Below are positions 58,870 through 64,000 of a stretch of 64,000 bases of DNA, piece after piece. The DNA lies in NCBI RefSeq assembly GCF_000247695.1, contig NW_004624782.1, positions 12,366,094 to 12,430,093 on the forward strand, read 5' to 3'. How positions within the stretch are numbered: position 1 is the first letter of the stretch; every line of letters starts with the position of its first letter. Made by a program: the position numbers and the translations under genes. This DNA is from Heterocephalus glaber. Its lineage: Eukaryota; Chordata; Mammalia; Rodentia; Bathyergidae. The notes under the pieces were generated by a model. The model ran no database searches. It was not told the DNA's origin and saw only the letters and a list, made by a program, of their open reading frames with translations.

Positions 58870-60445
58870 GGCATGTTCTTTTCAAGCACCACCACTACTA
58901 ACTTTCCAGCCTCATCTGTCACAACACACTGACCATGAACCCCACAGATACGAATTCCCCGCCATTCCTGAAACAAGACACGGACAGAACACTCTCTCAA
59001 CCTGGATTCCCTCTCCCTCACCTTTTCTCCAAAGCTCCTGTCCATCCTTCAGTGATGCCCTGGCTGCTGTGGCCAAGGGCAAGAGACACAGGGACCACCC
59101 AAAGAACTGGCTTGATAGCTTGGATACTTCCCTCTGTATAAACAGTCCTCTGTCTTGTTTCCAAGCTCTTGTTCTGTTGAGATGTCTTGGGCTGTCGCCC
59201 TCTCCCCAGATGAGGACCCTGCCTTGATCGGACCTGTCACTCATCATTATGGGCAGCAGCAACATGGGGAGAGACACTAACGCACCAGGCGGTCACAATT
59301 CTCGGCAACACAAGCCAACCCCCAAAGACCACAAGGGGAGGGTTCACTGCCTTCCCAAGTGCAGTCTGTCCTCCAATCAGTGGTGCTGATGAACGAACAT
59401 AATAAACAAATCCATCAACATTTCATTTATTTGCCCTTGTTCTGACCATGCCCAAATGCATCTCCTATCCATCACCCATCCTTCCTGCCTGAAAATGACT
59501 TATTTCTCTTTCCTCTGCACTGCCCGAGCTCCTCCATCTCTCCTGTGACCACAAGAATGTCAAAACTGCAGTTCCCTCCCCTTTATCATGCCTGTGTCTC
59601 CAAGTATCTTGCTGCCCAAGATATTTGTCTACTTCCATCGATCCAATATATTCTATTTCTAACAAAAAAACAACCACAAAAATATTCCCCAACATGCATA
59701 TCAGATCATTGTACTTTTCCCATCACATACCTTTAGTCAAATACATTTCATACACTTTCCCCTTAACCTAAGAAGCATCCTATTCAATTAGGATCGATTG
59801 CCCCCATGATCAATAACACCGATTGCCTCTGGGGGAAGATGGGACTGCGATGCAGATGCTGAGCTGGGTTCCCAGGCCAAGTTCCCACCCCTTCCCTGTT
59901 CCCTCTGCACTCTTCTTTTTCTCGGCTCTCTGGGTTTCAGCTCCGACCTCCGGGCAGCTCCCCAGGACCCCTGCCCCGACACAGGCAGGTGGGCGGGGGC
60001 TTCACCTTCGGTGCTCGTGACCCTGCATCCCTCCCACCCTCCAGAACAGCTCCGACACATACCATCTCACGCCAAGGTCTGCGTACACGGATGTGGCAAA
60101 CCCAGCCAGCATTTGCTGGCTGCATAAAGCCCCATTCAGAGAGGGTGCGGACGAGATCTCAGGCTTTGCTGTGCTGCCTGCCCTGGTCAGGATCAGGCCG
60201 CTCTGTGGCACTGGGCACACTAACACCCTCTGGACGACCGCTGCCGAGCTGCTGCCTCTGCACTGTGCTCCCAGGGTCGCGGGACCCGCACCCCACCCAG
60301 GGCCACCCCTCCCACCACGGATACCACGGCCAAAGCCAAGCCCTCCATGCACCCGAGGCTAACGGCACACGGCACACTGCAGTAAGCGCCAGGCAGACCG
60401 ACCAGACACTGTCTGGAAGCTGCTCTTCAGATATACACAGAGACG
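58870..60445. other. Unique intronic sequence, nothing recognised
   Basis: No repeat or exon was recognised. Confidence 0.45.
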
Positions 60446-60449
60446 GAGC

Positions 60450-60655
60450 CGTAGTGACTAAGAGTGCACTCGGGGCCCGGGGTTCACACTCTGTTTCTAT
60501 CATGCACTCGCTCCGTGACTCTGGCCACATCACCTACCCTCTCTGGGCCTCAGTCTCCTCAAAGTTAAATGGAAATAATAACAGCACTTACTCGTGGGGT
60601 TTATGAGGATTAATTCAGCTTAACATTCAAATGCCTAATATTTATAAAGTGCTGA
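60450..60655 (+). repeat. MIR SINE, sense
   Basis: 'cactcgctccgtgactctgg', 'ctctctgggcctcagtctcc', 'aaatggaaataataacagca' and 'ggggtttatgaggattaatt' are in MIR order. Confidence 0.9.
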
Positions 60656-60659
60656 AATT

Positions 60660-61915
60660 AGTAAAAAAAAATTCATAAACACAAATTACATAAACATAGA
60701 AGTATAAATACGACATATGATATGGCACTTATTATTTATATTATGATTATATATCATAACAGGGGTTGTCAGAGAGGGAGTTTTCTTATCTTACATGAGA
60801 GAAACCTGGGAAGGATAGCGCCTCTTCTCCCCAGGCCAATTAATTTAGCAACCTAACAGTATGATCACAGATCAGCTCTGTCCGTGTCGGTGCTCACTGT
60901 CCTGGGTGTGGCTGGTGGCTGCCCGTCACGTGGACCCGTTTGCACTTAAGCAGCTGCCGTGACCCAGGCTTGCATCTCCCCATAGAGTAAGAAAAGCTGC
61001 TACTTCTAAACCAGTCCTTGTGGAGGGGCACGACAGCCACACTGACTTAGGCAACTGGGACTCTGTCCTAGGCGGGGGACCTAGGCTCACTTCCCCAAGA
61101 GTGGCCCCTGAGCAAAGCCAGCTTCTTTTCAGGAGGAGGAGCCAGCTAACAGTATCTGTCTCGTCCCTAGCGCGGACATTTCTCATTCTGCTTGGAGAAG
61201 CAGTGAATTCTGGGCAAAGAAGTTACACTAGGTTAAGGGAGACGACACTCCACCTGGGCTTTCCAGAACACAGATGTCACAGCAGGAGGGAGGGCCAGCA
61301 TTTCGGGGGAGGAGCGTCCCTGGGGAGCTGGGACCCGGGACTGGACGTAAGGAGGGAGCGAGGAAGTAGGGAAGCTACACTGGGCCAGAACTGGGAGAAG
61401 GGGCCAAGTGCTGATGGGAGGAAGCTGTGGGCCATAGGGAGCCCACTGAAGATCTCAGCAAAGAAAAGAAGCACAGAAGAGCTGAGCTCTGGGCAGAGAG
61501 GCCCTGGCTGTGGGTCCAGGCTGAAGGCAGAGCAGTCAGGAGCAGGCCGAAGCCATCTGAGCTGGGACCATGGCTCCTGCCAGGCCAGTGGCCGTGCAGG
61601 AGGGGAGAAAGGCCCTCACAAAGCAAGCTGGGCCCCACAGCACAGGCAGGGGCTGCATTTTAGGATGGGCAGGGAAGGTGAATGATGGCACCAAGACCAA
61701 GGCCCTGCGAGGGGCAGGCATGGAGTCCTGAGTCTCAGGCCAGACACCAGCACTTTACGGTGATAGCAAGGATTGGCCCAGGAGGTTCGACCAAACACGC
61801 TGTGTGCCAGGTTCTTAGCTTGGACGAGGCTTCTTCAGGCTTTCCCAGAATGCATTCGTGCTGATCTGCACATGACCCAGCCTGCTCAGGCCTCGGTATG
61901 CACCTGAGGGAATCA
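60660..61915. other. Unique sequence, AT-rich to 60760 then GC-rich
   Basis: No exon signal was seen. The frame at 61020-61685 (plus) has a long opposite-strand shadow and no family match. Confidence 0.45.
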
Positions 61916-61917
61916 AA

Positions 61918-62345
61918 GTCAGCATCCCATGAGACCCTCACTGACACATTTGTCATGGCACAGTTCACAACAGGAAAGTGATAGAGTCAGGCCTAGGTCT
62001 ACCAGTGGATGAATGGGCAGAGAAGCATGGTATATACACCAACGGTGTACTATTCTGTCATAAAGAAGGACAAGATCGTGTCCTTCCATGGGTGGAACTG
62101 AAGATCATCATGTTAGGTAATAAGCCAGGCTCAGAAAGACAAGTATTACATGTTTGCTTTCACAAGAAAGAGGGCATGAAAAGAGAAAGAAGACTGTATG
62201 AGGAAGGGAAACAAAGGGAGGAGAGAGGCGGGTAAAAGGTTGACGGATAAATATGATCACGGTATATCGCATGCATGCACGTATGAAAATGCCACAATGA
62301 AAGCCATTATTCTGTATAATGAATATGCACTAATTAGTAAATAAA
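61918..62345 (+). mobile_element. Rodent-type L1 3' end, sense
   Basis: 'gatgaatgggcagagaagca', 'ggtatatacaccaacggtgt', 'tttgctttcacaagaaagag' and the end 'gcactaattagtaaataaat' are a 3'-truncated-type L1 tail of the kind seen in rodents. It is immediately followed by a B1-dID. Confidence 0.7.
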
Positions 62346-62530
62346 TAAAGTCGGGCCTATAATCTCAGCACTCTTGGAGGCTGAGACAGGAGGATCACAA
62401 GCCAGAACCCAGTCTGGGCAGTTCAGCGACTTAGCAAGATCCTGTCTGAAAATAAAATATATATACATTTTTAAAGAACTAGGGGTATAGCTCAGTGCAA
62501 TTCCTAGTGCCACAGCAAACAAACAAATGG
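62346..62530 (+). repeat. B1-dID composite SINE, sense
   Basis: 'gcctataatctcagcactct', 'gaggctgagacaggaggatc' (B1), then 'ctaggggtatagctcagtgc' and 'attcctagtgccacagcaaa' (ID unit, with an internal deletion between A and B boxes). Confidence 0.85.
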
Positions 62531-63111
62531 AAATCTGTAAAAACATGTTCCCTGAGCCAGAGACTCGGGTGTTTGACTTGGACCAAGCCGGTCTCCTGGC
62601 CCCTGCTGTGATGGAAAACAAAGCCCTCTGGAGGAGAGAGAAATCCAAACAAAGCCGAGGCCCAGTTTGTCTCTGCCTCGCAGAGGCAGCGGCCTCTAAC
62701 TAGATTCCCTTTGGCTGGGCCCCAGCTCCCCGTGACCTGGGGCTGGGGGCCACGGCCAGGCCACGCAGTGAGGGGCTGAGTCACCGGGGAGCCACACAGG
62801 TCCAGTCCTGGCGACCTGGGAGCAGGCAGTTTGACCCCAAGTTTAACCCCACTGTGGCCGGAAGCCACACTGCGGAGCACCTGGTCACCCTCCGCGGCCA
62901 GACAGCAGCAGAGCTGTTCGGTACAGGTGGAGCGTGCCGTCCCTCTGGTTTCCTCCTTCCCAACAGGGAGACACAACTCTCCCCTCACAGGAGGACGACA
63001 CACCAAGATGGGCAGGGCTGGGGTCCCAGAGGGCTGTGGTTCTCACGTGCAAACATGGGGATATCAAATAGCATCTGCACGTCCAAATCTCTAGACGAGC
63101 TTTTCAACATT

Positions 63112-63302
63112 AGTCTGGCCCAGTGGAGCAGGCCTGGAATCCCAGCTCTGTGAGGCGAAAGCAGGAGGACTTGTATGAGCCCAGACTGGGCAATGTATTG
63201 AACTAGTGAGACCCAGTCTCTAAAAAATAAAAAGCAGCTGATGATGTGGCTCATCATGAAGGCCCTGGGTTCAGTCCCCAGTACCATCATTCATTAAAAA
63301 AT
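63112..63302 (+). repeat. B1-dID composite SINE, sense
   Basis: 'ggcctggaatcccagctctg', 'agactgggcaatgtattgaa' (B1), then 'gatgatgtggctcatcatga' and 'gggttcagtccccagtacca' (ID unit). Confidence 0.88.
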
Positions 63303-63689
63303 CTAATTACACAAAGGGTCCACAGATCCTACTCCAGGTTTCTGAGGTTTAAAACGCTCCTTGGTGATTCTAATGGGCAGCCACTCCGTCGACGTGCTGG
63401 GGTAAAAGGTCCCTGCAGGTGACAGGGTGGACTCACCCTGCCCATCCCCCATCTGCTTGCAGCTGATGGATTCCCCCAGGGAGTCACCTCTTCCCACCCT
63501 GGTCCCTGTGGCTTGGGACAGGCCTCACCCCTAGGCCCAAGGAAGGACCAGAGAGCCAGGCTGTGCCAGTCAGAGTGTGAATCTCTGCTGACTGGGACTG
63601 ATTCAGGAAGGACAAGCAGCCCAAGCCAGCCCTGGGAGAATCAGCCCAGGGCTTCTGCGGGTGGTGCTGAGGAAGAAAAGCCCTTTGTC

Positions 63690-63930
63690 CCGAAGGATTG
63701 TATATATGGACTCTGCACAGACAGTCCTTCTGCCACCTCTGGGAGACATTCCGCCTGAGAGCAAAGCCCTAACAGAAGAAGTGCTAAGTCGAGAGTTGAA
63801 GAGACAGAGTCCAGTAAGAGCACTGGAGTCCTGGATCCAGCCATGCCTAAAGGTGCTTCTCAGCTCCTTGAGCCTTCCTCAGTTACAGCACCTTTTCCTT
63901 TCTGCCTGTCCCAGTTGTTTCTGTGGCAGG
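63690..63930 (+). repeat. Possible ancient retroelement end, unassigned
   Basis: 'agtcctggatccagccatgc' and 'gagccttcctcagttacagc' recall the same old repeat suspected at 23790-24130 and 47395-47690. Confidence 0.3.
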
Positions 63931-64000
63931 TGATTTTCAAAGTCCTGATGGATGCAGTGGTTACTGCACATCTGCTCCACAGAGAGCTTGGCAAGCAGAG

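Overview
This is mammalian nuclear DNA, almost certainly from a rodent outside the mouse/rat (muroid) group. The evidence is the repeat content. There are many tRNA-Ala-derived ID SINEs with intact pol III A and B boxes. There are 7SL-derived B1 monomers, and composite B1-dID elements in which a B1 unit is followed by an ID-like unit. A rodent-type L1 3' end is present, set against older mammal-wide MIR, L2, L1M, Tigger, hAT and mariner fossils. I saw no B2 or B4 SINEs. I could not fix the species.

Only one piece of a protein gene is supported: a 153-nt coding exon on the minus strand at 32458-32610. It encodes transmembrane segment 2 and the start of transmembrane segment 3 of GSG1L, the claudin-fold auxiliary subunit of AMPA-type glutamate receptors. 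Both splice sites are good. I could not find the neighbouring GSG1L exons by eye, so the rest of the window reads as two very large introns: 3' of the exon at 1-32457 and 5' of it at 32611-64000. Each runs past the window edge. Other long open frames are GC-rich or repeat-derived shadows.

Layout. 0.9-2.8 kb: an old L1 fragment carrying two ID insertions in opposite orientation, a GA tract, and a MER2-like DNA transposon split by another ID. 4-13 kb: MIR, L2 and SINE islands, a MEF2-type motif cluster near 9.2 kb, and a 61-bp perfectly alternating purine/pyrimidine tract at 10.7 kb. 14.3-15.0 kb: an L1 interrupted by a small Tigger-type element with TA target sites. 20-28 kb: SINEs, L1M 3' UTRs, a Tigger, and an inverted mariner pair at 27.6-28.1 kb. 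30.3-30.5 kb: a CpG-retaining, repeat-free block. 32.5 kb: the exon. 34.5 kb: a MaLR-type LTR. 43-47 kb: a DNA-transposon fossil, a SINE nested in a SINE, and a short CpG/GC-box/CCAAT block preceded by a G-quadruplex motif. 51-64 kb: a dense mixture of SINE and L1 copies.

No previously undescribed protein system was found. The features most worth following are non-coding: the mariner hairpin, the CpG-retaining block, the promoter-like block, the MEF2 cluster, and the distinctive ID subfamily ending in GGTACC.
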